In this document: positions 50,909 to 59,300 of the stretch, one piece after another
Layout of the letters: each line of letters begins with the position of its first letter
Position numbering within the stretch: the stretch's first letter is position 1
Assembly (NCBI RefSeq): GCF_023897065.1
Contig: NZ_JAMHIV010000007.1
Span: 186,001 to 250,000, forward strand
Length of the DNA stretch: 64,000 nucleotides
From: Crossiella sp. SN42
Lineage (GTDB): Bacteria > Actinomycetota > Actinomycetes > Mycobacteriales > Pseudonocardiaceae
Direction of reading: 5' to 3'
Position numbers and translations under genes: made by a program
The notes under the pieces: model-generated
The model's input: the letters and a program-made list of their open reading frames with translations, nothing else
What the model was told of the DNA's origin: nothing
Databases searched by the model: none

Positions 50909-51864
50909 CGGGTCACCTCCGTCAAGATGTGGTCCCAGTGGTCGACGAAGGCCGTCAACCCGTGGTGTGCCAGAACGTGTTCGCGCGCGCCCGCGCCGAG
51001 CTCGCGGGCCATCGCCGGATCCGCGGTCAGCGCGCGCAGCGCTGCCACCAGGTCCTCGACCCTGGTGGAGAGCACCCCCGCGGTGGGTGGCACCGCGCGC
51101 GGCGCCTCGGTCACGGCCAGGGCGAGCACCGGCATACCCAGGTGCATCGCCTCCAGCATCGCCAGGCCGAGTGAGGTCCAGCGGTAGGGGTGCAGGTAGA
51201 CCCGGCGCAGGGCGAGCTGGGCGTGCAGGTCCGCGGTGGCCAGGTCGCCGCAGGCAGTGAGCCGGTCGGGGCCGAGGCCGAGGTGCTCGCCCAGGCCGTC
51301 CAGGCCCATGCCGAAGACGTCCAGGGGCGCGGCGGCGGCGAAGCGGGGCAACAGGTCGGTGCCGGCCACCCGGCCGCGCCGGATGGGTTCGTTGACCACC
51401 ACCCCGGCGTGCGGGAGCTCGCCGGTGTAGCGGTGGCCGGGGTCGGGCACGCCGTGCTCGATCACCACCGTCGGAGTGGTGCCGCAGTCCCAGATGAGGT
51501 CGTTGAAGTGGGTGACGTGCGCCAGCAGCAGTTCCGGGTGGTCGGCCAGCGGGTGCCTGGCCTCGCGCACGGCCATCGGCGGGGTGTTGTGCTCGACGTA
51601 GATCGCGGGCAGGTCCTTGCCGGGGGTGCGGCCCAGCCAGCGGCTGACCAGCTCGATCTCCTCGGCCCGTTGCAGGACAACCACATCGACCTCGGTGTTG
51701 ATCAGCTCCTGCACCGGGACCTCGGTGGCGTTGGGCCAGTCCCGCCCGGCCAGGCCGAGTCCCCATTCGCCGCCCACGGGCAGGCGCGGGATGAGGTAGT
51801 CGTGCTTGCCGCGGACGAAGGAGTTCAGCCAGCCGCCGTGCACGTGCCAGATGAGTACCCTCAC
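50905..51864 (-). CDS. Glycosyltransferase (GT-B fold)
   Basis: 319 aa from GTG 51864, overlapping the previous stop (GTGA). It begins [28 protein letters not shown]; the C-terminal half has [41 protein letters not shown], the donor-site pattern of GT-B glycosyltransferases. The acceptor domain is unusual and not matched to a named family. It lies between the GT4 and GT9 genes in the heptose operon. Confidence 0.8.
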   Translation of the reverse strand: MRVLIWHVHGGWLNSFVRGKHDYLIPRLPVGGEWGLGLAGRDWPNATEVPVQELINTEVDVVVLQRAEEIELVSRWLGRTPGKDLPAIYVEHNTPPMAVREARHPLADHPELLLAHVTHFNDLIWDCGTTPTVVIEHGVPDPGHRYTGELPHAGVVVNEPIRRGRVAGTDLLPRFAAAAPLDVFGMGLDGLGEHLGLGPDRLTACGDLATADLHAQLALRRVYLHPYRWTSLGLAMLEAMHLGMPVLALAVTEAPRAVPPTAGVLSTRVEDLVAALRALTADPAMARELGAGAREHVLAHHGLTAFVDHWDHILTEVTR

Positions 51865-52877
51865 ACCGTCACCCCCAGCAGGCTGCGCACCGCCTCGGCC
51901 ACCGCGGTGGCCGGCACGCCGTCCAGGCACGGGTGGCCGGGCACCGGGCACACCCTGGCCCTGCTGTCCCGGCACGGCGCCCACTGGTCGCCCAGCAGCA
52001 CGTGCGGGCCGTGCGGGGCCCAGCGGACCGCGGGCACCACCGGCGCGAACAGCGAGACCACCGGGGTGCCGACCGCGGCGGCCAGGTGCGCGGGCCCGGT
52101 GTTGCCGACCACGACCGCGGCGGCGCCGGCCAGCACCCCGGCGAGCTCGGCGAAACTGGTGCGCCCGCCCAGGTCCACCGCGTGCGCCCCGGCGACCTCG
52201 GCGGTCAGCGCGGTCTCGCCGGGCCCGCCGGTGACCACCACCCGGTGGCCGTCGCGGACCAGCTCGGCCACCGCTTCGGCGCAGCGGTGCGGCGGCCAGC
52301 TGCGGGCGGGCACCGAGGCGCCGGGGTGCAGCACGACGTAGCCGGGCGGGCCGGTCAGCTCACAGGTGTCCGGGTAGCCGGTGATCGCCGGCCGTCCGTC
52401 ATCGCCGGGTGGCAGCGGGAATCCGGCCGCGGCGGCGATGGCCAGCGCGCGGTCGGCCTCCGGCTGGTCCTCGGCCAGGTCCTGCCCTGGGCGCAGCCGG
52501 ATGTCCAGCAGCGAGCCGGGATAGTCCACCGAGGCGGCGGTGAGGTGTGCGATCCCGGCCAGCCGCAGGGCCAGCGCGGTGGGCAGCGGCGACTGGTGGA
52601 AGGAGGTCAGGATGATGCCGCGGTCGCAGCCGAGCTCGCGCACGGTGGCCACCAGCGTGCTGAAGTCCGCGGGGCGCAACGGTTCCGGCTCGGGGTCGAT
52701 CCACGGGCAGTGCCAGGTGAGCACAGTGGACACTCCCGGCAGCAGGCGGGCGGCCTGCGCGCCGCGCGGTCCGCACAGCAGCGCCACCTCCGCGGTGTGC
52801 GCGACCGCCCGGATCGCCGGTCCGGCCAGCAGCACGTCGCCCTCACTGTCCAACCGGCACACCAGCACCCTGCTCAT
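51861..52877 (-). CDS. GT9-family heptosyltransferase-like protein
   Basis: 338 aa. GT9 motifs: [57 protein letters not shown], and [28 protein letters not shown]9 members are mainly ADP-heptose-dependent LPS heptosyltransferases in Gram-negative bacteria. In an actinomycete without LPS the acceptor must be another glycan or a natural product. It is between gmhB and the GT genes, all coupled by 4-bp overlaps. Confidence 0.9.
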   Translation of the reverse strand: MSRVLVCRLDSEGDVLLAGPAIRAVAHTAEVALLCGPRGAQAARLLPGVSTVLTWHCPWIDPEPEPLRPADFSTLVATVRELGCDRGIILTSFHQSPLPTALALRLAGIAHLTAASVDYPGSLLDIRLRPGQDLAEDQPEADRALAIAAAAGFPLPPGDDGRPAITGYPDTCELTGPPGYVVLHPGASVPARSWPPHRCAEAVAELVRDGHRVVVTGGPGETALTAEVAGAHAVDLGGRTSFAELAGVLAGAAAVVVGNTGPAHLAAAVGTPVVSLFAPVVPAVRWAPHGPHVLLGDQWAPCRDSRARVCPVPGHPCLDGVPATAVAEAVRSLLGVTV

Positions 52878-53422
52878 CGCCGGACCTCCGCGGGCAGCAA
52901 CAACTCCAGCGCGGCGGTCAGGTCCGGTGCGACCACCGGGGCGTTGCGGATCTCATGCGGAAGGGTGACCGGGGTGGGCACCAGGATCCCGTGCGCCCCT
53001 GCGGCTTGCGCGGCCTGCACATCGGAGCCGATGTCGCCGATCACCACGGTGGCGCAGGGCGGCACGCCGAGCTCGGCGCAGGCGGCCAGCACCATGCCCG
53101 GCCGGGGTTTGCGGCAGCGGCAGCCCGCCAGCGGCCCGTGTGGACAGACCTGCCAGGTGTCGAAGGGCCCCAGCAGCTCCACCATCCGCCGGTGCACGGC
53201 CGCGACCTGGGCCAGGGACAACAGTCCTCGTGCGACACCGGACTGGTTGGTCACCACACCGGTGCGCACGCCCCTGGCGCGCAGCGCGGCCACTGCCTCG
53301 GCGGCGCCGGGCATGGGCGTCACCAACTCGGGATCCCCGTTGTACGGGACATCCCGGACAAGAGTGCCGTCCCGGTCGAAGAGCACCAGACCGGGCCAGG
53401 CGGAGTGCACGATTCCGCTCAC
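52874..53422 (-). CDS. gmhB: GmhB-like heptose-1,7-bisphosphate phosphatase (HAD-IIIA)
   Basis: 182 aa from GTG 53422. HAD motifs: FDRDGTLV (nucleophile), VVTNQSGVARG, the Zn-type loop CPHGPLAGCRCRKPRPGM typical of GmhB, and GDIGSDVQAAQAAGA. It removes the C7 phosphate from heptose bisphosphate before nucleotide transfer. It is the first gene of the seven-gene minus operon. An upstream GTTT element exists (about 53465) but its -10 is poor, so the promoter is uncertain. Confidence 0.88.
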   Translation of the reverse strand: MSGIVHSAWPGLVLFDRDGTLVRDVPYNGDPELVTPMPGAAEAVAALRARGVRTGVVTNQSGVARGLLSLAQVAAVHRRMVELLGPFDTWQVCPHGPLAGCRCRKPRPGMVLAACAELGVPPCATVVIGDIGSDVQAAQAAGAHGILVPTPVTLPHEIRNAPVVAPDLTAALELLLPAEVRR

Positions 53423-53496
53423 GTGGCGAGGCTTGCCGGGCGAAGAGGTACTAAACACTTCTCCGAGAAACGCTACTCAGCGTGACATCGGGGGGC

Positions 53497-53521
53497 GTGT
53501 AGGGCGGTCGGACCCGGGTAC
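53497..53521 (+). promoter_or_regulatory. SigB/SigF-like promoter for SRPBCC gene
   Basis: GTGT (53497-53500), 15-nt spacer, GGGTAC (53516-53521), 36-nt leader with GAGGAGG before GTG 53558. Confidence 0.6.
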
Positions 53522-53557
53522 ACCAACCCCGAACCCCCCGTTTTGTGAGGAGGCGGC

Positions 53558-54031
53558 GTGACCACGATCGAGAAGTCGGTGGACGTCCAGGTGCCGGTGA
53601 GCACCGCGTACAACCAGTGGACCCAGTTCGAGACCTTCCCCCGGTTCATGGAGGGCGTGGAACGCATCACCCAGGTCACCCCGACCCGGACGCACTGGCA
53701 CACCAAGATCGGTGGCGTGGAACGGGAGTTCGACGCCGAGATCACCGAACAACACCCGGATGAGCGAGTGGCGTGGAAGACCATCGACGGTCCGCCGCAC
53801 GGCGGTGTGGTGACCTTCCACCGGCTCGACGACAAGACCACCAGGGTCAGCCTGCAGATGGAGTACCAGCCGGAGACGCTGACCGAGAAGGCGGGCGCGG
53901 CGCTGGGGGTGGTGGAGCACCGGGTCTCCGGGGACCTGAAGCGGTTCAAGGAGTTCATCGAGCAGCGGGGCGCGGAGACCGGCGCCTGGCGCGGTGATGT
54001 GGGCCGCTCGCCGCAGCAGGGCGAGCGGTAA
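53558..54031 (+). CDS. SRPBCC-fold protein (cyclase/dehydrase family)
   Basis: 157 aa from GTG 53558. The START-like SRPBCC fold is clear: IEKSVDVQVPVSTAYNQWTQFETFPRFMEGVERITQV, HWHTKIGGVEREFDAEI and the long C-terminal helix VSGDLKRFKEFIEQRG. It has a hydrophobic cavity for a small ligand; the activity is unknown. A close paralog lies at 62866-63336, and both have SigB-like promoters. It is convergent with the GT2/small-protein locus over a hairpin terminator. Confidence 0.85.
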   Translation: MTTIEKSVDVQVPVSTAYNQWTQFETFPRFMEGVERITQVTPTRTHWHTKIGGVEREFDAEITEQHPDERVAWKTIDGPPHGGVVTFHRLDDKTTRVSLQMEYQPETLTEKAGAALGVVEHRVSGDLKRFKEFIEQRGAETGAWRGDVGRSPQQGER

Positions 54032-54045
54032 CCGGGCGCGCGGGA

Positions 54046-54074
54046 AGGGCCGGGCACCCCAGGCGCCCGGCCCT
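54046..54074. terminator. Hairpin between SRPBCC and GT2/small-protein locus
   Basis: AGGGCCGGGC (54046-54055) and GCCCGGCCCT (54065-54074) make a perfect 10-bp stem with a 9-nt loop. It probably ends transcription from both sides. Confidence 0.65.
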
Positions 54075-54088
54075 CGCCGTGTGCGGAC

Positions 54089-54319
54089 TCAGCCGCTGAG
54101 TCGCTGCGCGAGCATGGCCTTGGCCTGCTCGGCGCCCTTGCGGCTCTCGTTCTGGGCCTTGCGGAAGAACTCGGCCAGCTCGCTGTCGCCCGCCTTCTCC
54201 GCGTCCTGGATGTAGGTCTCCAGGCGCAGCACGTTGGACAGGCAGGCCTCGGTGAACCAGATGATGTTGTAGTCCTTGTCCCGGGTTCCGGTCACGGAGC
54301 CGGTTTCGGTGGTGGACAC
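54089..54319 (-). CDS. Small conserved-looking protein with its own start inside the GT2 frame
   Basis: 76 aa from GTG 54319, preceded by GGAGGAGGAT (54330-54321) and a GGGTAG element at 54369-54364. Residues about 14-76 are helical (KDYNIIWFTEACLSNVLRLETYIQDAEKAGDSELAEFFRKAQNESRKGAEQAKAML). It has no known function. The ribosome site and promoter-like element suggest it is normally a separate gene; here it is also the C-terminus of the GT2 reading frame. Confidence 0.65.
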   Translation of the reverse strand: MSTTETGSVTGTRDKDYNIIWFTEACLSNVLRLETYIQDAEKAGDSELAEFFRKAQNESRKGAEQAKAMLAQRLSG

Positions 54320-55237
54320 GGATCCTCCTCCACTTGTCTGGGGTGTGGTGGTTCCCTGTGGGCCTACCCGGCCTGGCGCGCTCCATGCCTGGCGTTGGAG
54401 TAGCGCCAGCCGTTGTTCCACCTCCGCGGGCAGGCGTCGCCGGTCGCGCAGCACGCCGGGCAGCCGGGCCAGCGCCGCCGCCAGCACCCGGGGGCCTCCC
54501 GCGCGCAGCTGTGCCCAGGTGGCCGCGGCGATCTCCGGCCACGGCCTGCGCAGCCACACGGTGAGCAGGGCGTTGCGGGCCTGGAGGCGCCGCCGGGACG
54601 CCGAGGGCGGCCGGATCCGCGAGGGGTGGTGGTGGGAGACCAGCTCGGGCACGTGGCACTGGGCCCAGCCGGCCGCGGCCAGGTCCCAGGACAGCAGCTG
54701 CTCCTCGCCGGGGAAGAACAGCACCGGGGAGAACCCGCCGCAGGCCAGGAACGCCTCCCGGCGCACGATCGCCGCGCAGGCCAGGAATCCCAGCACCGAC
54801 ACCCCCGGCAGGCCGGGTTCCCGGCCCAGCGGGCTGGCGGCCAGCTCGGCGCTGAGCGGGTCCAGCCGCTGCTCCGGGCCGACCAGGGTGCGTGCGGAGA
54901 GCAGCCCCAGCCGGGGGCAGGCGTCGAAGAGCCGTTCGGCCTGCTGGAGGGAGCCGGGCGCCCACCAGGAGTCGTCGTCGCTGAAGGCCACGTACGGGGT
55001 GCGCGCGACCGCCACCCCGTGGTTGCGGGCGGTGGCGCCCCGGTTGCCGGACAGGGGGATCAGCCGCACCTGCGGGAACTCCGTGGGCAAACGTTGCCGG
55101 GTGCTGTCGCTGGAACCGTTGTCCACCACCACGATCGGCGGTGGCGGGTCCAGTCCGGTGAGCCGGTGCAAGGTGTGCCGCAGCTCGTCCCAGCGGTCCC
55201 TGGTGGCGATCACCACGGTGGTGCGCGCGCTTGTCAT
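54089..55237 (-). CDS. GT2-family glycosyltransferase running in frame into a downstream small protein
   Basis: 382 aa from ATG 55237. Residues about 5-215 are a GT2 domain (TVVIATRDRWDELRHTLHRL, VVDNGSSD, GNRGATARNHGVA, YVAFSDDDSWW, EEQLLSWDLAAAGW). A helical region follows (to about 290). There is no stop: the frame continues through SAPGRVGPQGTTTPQTSGGG into a separate-looking 76-aa protein, which keeps its own ribosome site and GTG. The stop codon of the GT2 seems to have been lost, giving a fusion. The promoter is SigB-like (55247-55271). Confidence 0.75.
   Translation of the reverse strand: MTSARTTVVIATRDRWDELRHTLHRLTGLDPPPPIVVVDNGSSDSTRQRLPTEFPQVRLIPLSGNRGATARNHGVAVARTPYVAFSDDDSWWAPGSLQQAERLFDACPRLGLLSARTLVGPEQRLDPLSAELAASPLGREPGLPGVSVLGFLACAAIVRREAFLACGGFSPVLFFPGEEQLLSWDLAAAGWAQCHVPELVSHHHPSRIRPPSASRRRLQARNALLTVWLRRPWPEIAAATWAQLRAGGPRVLAAALARLPGVLRDRRRLPAEVEQRLALLQRQAWSAPGRVGPQGTTTPQTSGGGSVSTTETGSVTGTRDKDYNIIWFTEACLSNVLRLETYIQDAEKAGDSELAEFFRKAQNESRKGAEQAKAMLAQRLSG
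54364..54369 (-). promoter_or_regulatory. SigB/SigF-like -10 element for the small protein
   Basis: Minus-strand GGGTAG inside the GT2 C-terminal coding DNA, 44 nt before GTG 54319. The -35 is weak. Confidence 0.35.
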
Positions 55238-55246
55238 GCCTTCGAG

Positions 55247-55271
55247 CTACCCGCCCTGGCGCGGCCGACAC
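55247..55271 (-). promoter_or_regulatory. SigB/SigF-like promoter of GT2
   Basis: Minus strand GTGT (55271-55268), 15-nt spacer, GGGTAG (55252-55247), 9 nt, ATG 55237. Confidence 0.65.
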
Positions 55272-55275
55272 CGAC

Positions 55276-55300
55276 GTTTCCCCGGCCAGGCCCCGGGTAG
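55276..55300 (+). promoter_or_regulatory. SigB/SigF-like promoter of the UXS-UGD operon
   Basis: GTTT (55276-55279), 15-nt spacer, GGGTAG (55295-55300): a full consensus match, 4 bp from the opposite -35 of the GT2 promoter. The leader carries AAAGGGG (55323-55329). Confidence 0.75.
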
Positions 55301-55335
55301 CCGCCGGGGTGGAGCGGATGAGAAAGGGGCTCGCG

Positions 55336-56295
55336 ATGCGGTTCGAACGGGTGGTGGTCACCGGGGGCGCGGGCTTCCTCGGGTCCTCCGTGTGCGAGGA
55401 GCTGGTGTTCTCCGGGGTGTCGGTGGTGTGCGTGGACGACCTGTCCACCGGACGTCTGTCCAATGTGGACGCTGTGGCGGAGCATCCGCGGTTTCACTTC
55501 CAGCACGCCGACATCACCGAGCCGCTGCGGGTGCCCGGCCCGGTGGACGCGGTGCTGCACCTGGCCTGCCCCGCCTCGCCCGCGGACTACCTGCGCGAAC
55601 CGGTGCGGACCATGCGCACCGGCTCACTGGGCACGCTGCACGCCCTGGAGCTGGCCAAGGCGCACCGGGCCCGGTTCCTGCTGGCCTCCACCAGCGAGGT
55701 CTACGGCGACCCGCTGCGGCACCCGCAGACCGAGGACTACTGGGGCAACGTCAACCCAGTAGGTCCACGCAGCGTCTACGACGAGTCCAAACGTTTCAGC
55801 GAGGCGCTGACCACCGCCTACCTCGGCCAGTACGGGCTGCGCGCCTCGATCGCCCGGATCTTCAACAGCTACGGCCCCCGGATGCGGCCCGACGACGGCC
55901 GGATGATCCCCACCTTCATCCGCCAGGGCCTGGCCGGGGAGCCGATCACCGTCTTCGGCGACGGCGCGCAGACCCGCTCGCTGTGCTACGTCAGCGACAC
56001 CGTCCGCGGCCTGATCGCCTTGGCCCGCAGCGGGATTCCCGGCCCGGTCAACCTCGGCAGCCCCGAGGAGCACCCGGTGGCCTGGATCGCCGAACGCATC
56101 CGCGAGCTCACCGGCAGCACCGCGCCGGTGGTGCACGAGCAGGCGATGACCGACGACCCGCGCCGCCGCTGCCCGGACATCACGGTGGCCACCCGGGAAC
56201 TGGACTGGGCCCCGGAGGTCTCGCTGACCGAGGGGCTGCGGCGGACCGTGGACCACTTCGCCGCGGCCTCGTTTGCCCACCGGGTCGCCGGGTAG
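55336..56295 (+). CDS. UDP-glucuronate decarboxylase-like (UDP-xylose synthase) SDR epimerase
   Basis: 319 aa from ATG 55336 (AAAGGGG 6 nt upstream; ATG 55318 is less well placed). The extended SDR fold: VVVTGGAGFLGSSVCEELV, the UXS signature HLACPASPADYLREPVRTMRTGSLGTLHALELA, STSEVYGDPLRHPQTEDYWGNVNP, YDESKR, RIFNSYGPRM. It should make UDP-xylose from UDP-glucuronate. UGD in the same operon supplies that substrate, which supports the reading over a dTDP-glucose 4,6-dehydratase. Confidence 0.85.
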   Translation: MRFERVVVTGGAGFLGSSVCEELVFSGVSVVCVDDLSTGRLSNVDAVAEHPRFHFQHADITEPLRVPGPVDAVLHLACPASPADYLREPVRTMRTGSLGTLHALELAKAHRARFLLASTSEVYGDPLRHPQTEDYWGNVNPVGPRSVYDESKRFSEALTTAYLGQYGLRASIARIFNSYGPRMRPDDGRMIPTFIRQGLAGEPITVFGDGAQTRSLCYVSDTVRGLIALARSGIPGPVNLGSPEEHPVAWIAERIRELTGSTAPVVHEQAMTDDPRRRCPDITVATRELDWAPEVSLTEGLRRTVDHFAAASFAHRVAG

Positions 56296-56304
56296 CCGAT
56301 CGCC

Positions 56305-57942
56305 ATGCGCGTCCTGGGAATCAACGCCATCTTCCACGACCCCGCCGCCGCGCTGGTGGTGGACGGCCGGGTCGTCGCCGCCGCGGAGGAGGAGCGGTTC
56401 AGCCGCCGCAAGCACGGCAAACGACCGCTGGCCTTCTCCGCCTGGGAGCTGCCCGAGCAGTCGGCCCGCTGGTGCCTGGCCAAGGCCGGGCTCACCCCGT
56501 CCGATCTGGACGCGGTGGCCTACTCCTACGACCCCGGCCTGGTCGAGCCCGGCCAGCAGGGCCTGGACGGTGACTGGGAGGAGCTGCGCACCACCTACGC
56601 GCGGCGCGCCCCCCGGTTCCTGGCCACCGCGTTACCGGGCCTGGACCCGGGCATCGTGCGCTTCGTGCCGCACCACATGGCGCACGCCGCCTCCGCCGGG
56701 CTGGCCGCCCCCTTCGGCGCGGACTCCGCGGTGCTGGTGGCCGACGGCCGCGGCGAGTGCGCTTCCCACCTGGGCGGCAGCTACCGCGACGGGCAGCTGG
56801 AAGTGCTGGCCTCGCAACGTCTTCCGCACTCACTCGGGCTGATGTACGAGTCGCTGACCGAGCACCTGGGCTTCCTGCGCTCCAGCGACGAGTACAAGGT
56901 GATGGCCCTGGCCTCCTACGGCACCCCGGTGCACGCTGACCTGTTCCGCGAGCTGGTGCGCACCACCGACGAGGGCGGTTTCCGCATCGAGCCCATCGAC
57001 TGGAACGCACTGGCCAAGCGCCGCGAGTCCGGCGAGCTCGGCCCCGAGCACGCCGACCTGGCCGCCAGCGTGCAGCTGCGGGTGGAGGAGGTGCTGCTGG
57101 AGCTGGCCGGCTGGCTGCACGAGGCCACCGGTCACCGGCGGCTCACCATGGCCGGCGGGGTGGCGCTGAACTGCGTGGCCAACACCAGGATCCACGCCGA
57201 GGGCCCGTTCGAGGAGGTCTGGGTGCAGCCCGCCGCCGGCGACGCGGGCACCGCGCTGGGCGCGGCCCTGCACGTCACCGCCACCGAGGACGCCCCCGCC
57301 GCGCCGATGCCGGGCGCGGACCTGGGCCGGGAGTTCTCCGCGCAGGAGATCCGGCAGTGCCTGGACACCGCGAACCTGGTCTACACCGAGCCCGCCGACA
57401 TCGCCGTGACGGTGGCCGAAGCGCTGGCCGATGACCAGGTGGTGGCCTGGTTCCAGGGCCGCGCCGAGTACGGGCCGCGCGCGCTGGGCCGCCGCTCGCT
57501 GCTGGCCCACCCCGGCCGGGCGGAGAACCTGGCCCGGCTCAACGACGTCAAGGGCCGCGAGCAGTTCCGGCCGGTCGCGCCGATGGTGCTGGCCGACCGC
57601 GCGGCCGAGCTGTTCGAGCGCGGCCCGATCCCCAGCCCGCACATGCTCTTCGTGCACGACGTGCGCCCGGAGTGGCGGGCGCGGATCCCGGCGGTGGTGC
57701 ACGTGGACGGCACCGCCCGGATCCAGACCGTGGACCCGGAGCAGGATCCGTTGATGGGCCGGGTGCTGCGCGAGTTCGCCGCGCGCACCGGACTGCCGGT
57801 GGTGGTCAACACCAGCCTCAACACCGCCGGCCGCCCGATGGTCGACGATCCGAGGGATGCCTTGGAGTGCTTCGGTTCCGCGCCGATCGACCTGCTCGCC
57901 ATCGGCCCGTTCGCCCTGCGCAGAAAGGGACTGGCTCGATGA
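56305..57942 (+). CDS. NodU/CmcH-family carbamoyltransferase
   Basis: 545 aa. N-terminal Kae1-like domain (RVLGINAIFHDPAAALVVDGRVVAAAEEERFSRRKHGKRPLAFSAWEL, PHHMAHAASA, VLVADGRGE, MAGGVALNCVANTRIHAEG) and C-terminal YrdC-like carbamoyl domain (YGPRALGRRSLLAHP, FRPVAPMVL, VVNTSLNTAGRPMVDDPRDAL). It transfers a carbamoyl group from carbamoyl phosphate via carbamoyl-AMP to a sugar hydroxyl. It lies 9 bp after the UXS gene and overlaps the next GT2 (ATGA). Confidence 0.93.
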   Translation: MRVLGINAIFHDPAAALVVDGRVVAAAEEERFSRRKHGKRPLAFSAWELPEQSARWCLAKAGLTPSDLDAVAYSYDPGLVEPGQQGLDGDWEELRTTYARRAPRFLATALPGLDPGIVRFVPHHMAHAASAGLAAPFGADSAVLVADGRGECASHLGGSYRDGQLEVLASQRLPHSLGLMYESLTEHLGFLRSSDEYKVMALASYGTPVHADLFRELVRTTDEGGFRIEPIDWNALAKRRESGELGPEHADLAASVQLRVEEVLLELAGWLHEATGHRRLTMAGGVALNCVANTRIHAEGPFEEVWVQPAAGDAGTALGAALHVTATEDAPAAPMPGADLGREFSAQEIRQCLDTANLVYTEPADIAVTVAEALADDQVVAWFQGRAEYGPRALGRRSLLAHPGRAENLARLNDVKGREQFRPVAPMVLADRAAELFERGPIPSPHMLFVHDVRPEWRARIPAVVHVDGTARIQTVDPEQDPLMGRVLREFAARTGLPVVVNTSLNTAGRPMVDDPRDALECFGSAPIDLLAIGPFALRRKGLAR

Positions 57943-59300
57943 GCTCCACAGTGGACTACGCCGTGGTGGTGCCCACGATCGGCCGGGCCAGCCTGTGGCG
58001 GCTGCTCAACTCCCTGGCCAACGCCCACGGCCCGCAACCGGCCGAGGTGATCGTGGTCGACGACCGCCCCAACCCCGAACCCCTGGGGCCGACCCCGATC
58101 CCGGTGCGCGTGCTCACCTCCGGCGGCCGCGGCCCGGCGGCGGCGCGCAACGTGGGCTGGCGGGCCACCGAGTGCGAGTGGATCGCCTTCCTGGACGACG
58201 ATGTGGTGGTCAGCCCCGACTGGCCGGAACGACTGGCGGCGGACCTGGCCCGGCTGGACGCGAAGGTCGCGGCCAGCAAGGCCAAGATCACCGTGCCCCT
58301 GCCGACCGACCGCGCGCCCACAGATGCCGAACTGGGCACCGCGGGCCTGGCCCAGGCGGAGTGGATCACCGCGGACATGGCCTACCGGCGCTCGGCGCTG
58401 GCCGAGGTCGGCGGCTTCGACGAGCGGTTCCCCCGGGCCTACCGGGAGGACGCCGAGCTGGCGCTGCGGGTGATGGACCAGGGCTTGGAACTGACCGAGG
58501 GTGAGCGATCGACCACTCACCCCGTGCGTGAGCAAGGATTCCTGGCCAGCGTGCGGGCGCAGCGGGGGAACACGGATGACGCGTTGTTGCGGCACCTGGT
58601 GGGGGCGGGGTGGCGGGAGCGGATCGGCGGGCAGCCGGGGCGGTTGCGGTGGCACGTGGTGACGACCGGGGCGCTGGTGGCGGCGGTGGGGTTCGGGCTG
58701 GCCGGGCTGCGGCGGGGCGGGACCGGTGCTGGGGCGCTGGCGGGACGGCGGGCGGAGGCGCTCGCCGGGCTGCGAGCCGGAGCGCTCAGTAGGAGGCGGA
58801 CCACGGCGTTTGTCGGCAGGCGGGCCGGAGTGCTCGGCAGGTCGCGGGCCACGACGCTCATCAGCAAGGCAGCGGGAGCACTCGGCGGGTCGCGGGCCAC
58901 GACGCTCATCAGCAAGGCAGCGGGAGCACTCGGCGGGACGCGGGCCACGGCGCTTGTCGGCAGGCGAGCCGGAGCGGTTGTTGGGCAACTGACCAGCGCG
59001 GTCGCCGGGCCGCGAGCTGGCGCAAACGCCCGGCGGCGCACCGCAGCGCTCGTGGGGGCGCTCGCCGCTCGCCAGACGGCGGCCGGGCCGGGAAACCCTG
59101 CCTGGCCCCGGCGGGCGGCACTGGTCGCCGGGCTGGTGTGGGCGGGGCTGACCGCGGAGTTCGCCGCCCGGCGGATCCGGCCCGGCCCCCGCACCCCGGA
59201 TGAGATCGCCCGCATGGTCGTGACCAGCGTCATCATCCCGCCCATGGCCTGTCTGCACCGGCTGCGGGGTGAACTCCGGTTCTGGCGGGTGCGCCGGTGA
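57939..59300 (+). CDS. GT2-family glycosyltransferase with tandem 16-aa repeats
   Basis: 453 aa. Residues about 6-215: GT2 domain (YAVVVPTIGRASLWRLLNSLAN, VVDDRPNP, RNVGWRATECEWIAFLDDDVVV, YREDAELALRVMDQG). Then a membrane helix (about 240-258), a repeat block (about 260-375) of units like SRATTLISKAAGALGG, a second membrane helix (about 390-405) and a basic C-terminus. Two repeats are identical at the DNA level (58842-58889 and 58890-58937). The repeat block lengthens the segment between the membrane helices. It overlaps the carbamoyltransferase (ATGA) and GT9 (GTGA). Confidence 0.85.
   Translation: MSSTVDYAVVVPTIGRASLWRLLNSLANAHGPQPAEVIVVDDRPNPEPLGPTPIPVRVLTSGGRGPAAARNVGWRATECEWIAFLDDDVVVSPDWPERLAADLARLDAKVAASKAKITVPLPTDRAPTDAELGTAGLAQAEWITADMAYRRSALAEVGGFDERFPRAYREDAELALRVMDQGLELTEGERSTTHPVREQGFLASVRAQRGNTDDALLRHLVGAGWRERIGGQPGRLRWHVVTTGALVAAVGFGLAGLRRGGTGAGALAGRRAEALAGLRAGALSRRRTTAFVGRRAGVLGRSRATTLISKAAGALGGSRATTLISKAAGALGGTRATALVGRRAGAVVGQLTSAVAGPRAGANARRRTAALVGALAARQTAAGPGNPAWPRRAALVAGLVWAGLTAEFAARRIRPGPRTPDEIARMVVTSVIIPPMACLHRLRGELRFWRVRR
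58794..58985 (+). repeat. Tandem 48-bp repeat within the GT2 gene
   Basis: Four 48-bp units, 58794-58841 (degenerate), 58842-58889, 58890-58937 (identical to the previous one) and 58938-58985 (degenerate). Each keeps the frame (16 aa). Further diverged copies extend on both sides. Confidence 0.85.

Noticed and set aside
53465-53470. GTTT element upstream of gmhB as a SigB-like promoter
   Set aside because: The -10 that would follow at 15 nt reads AGTACC and not GGGTA, so the match is too weak to list.
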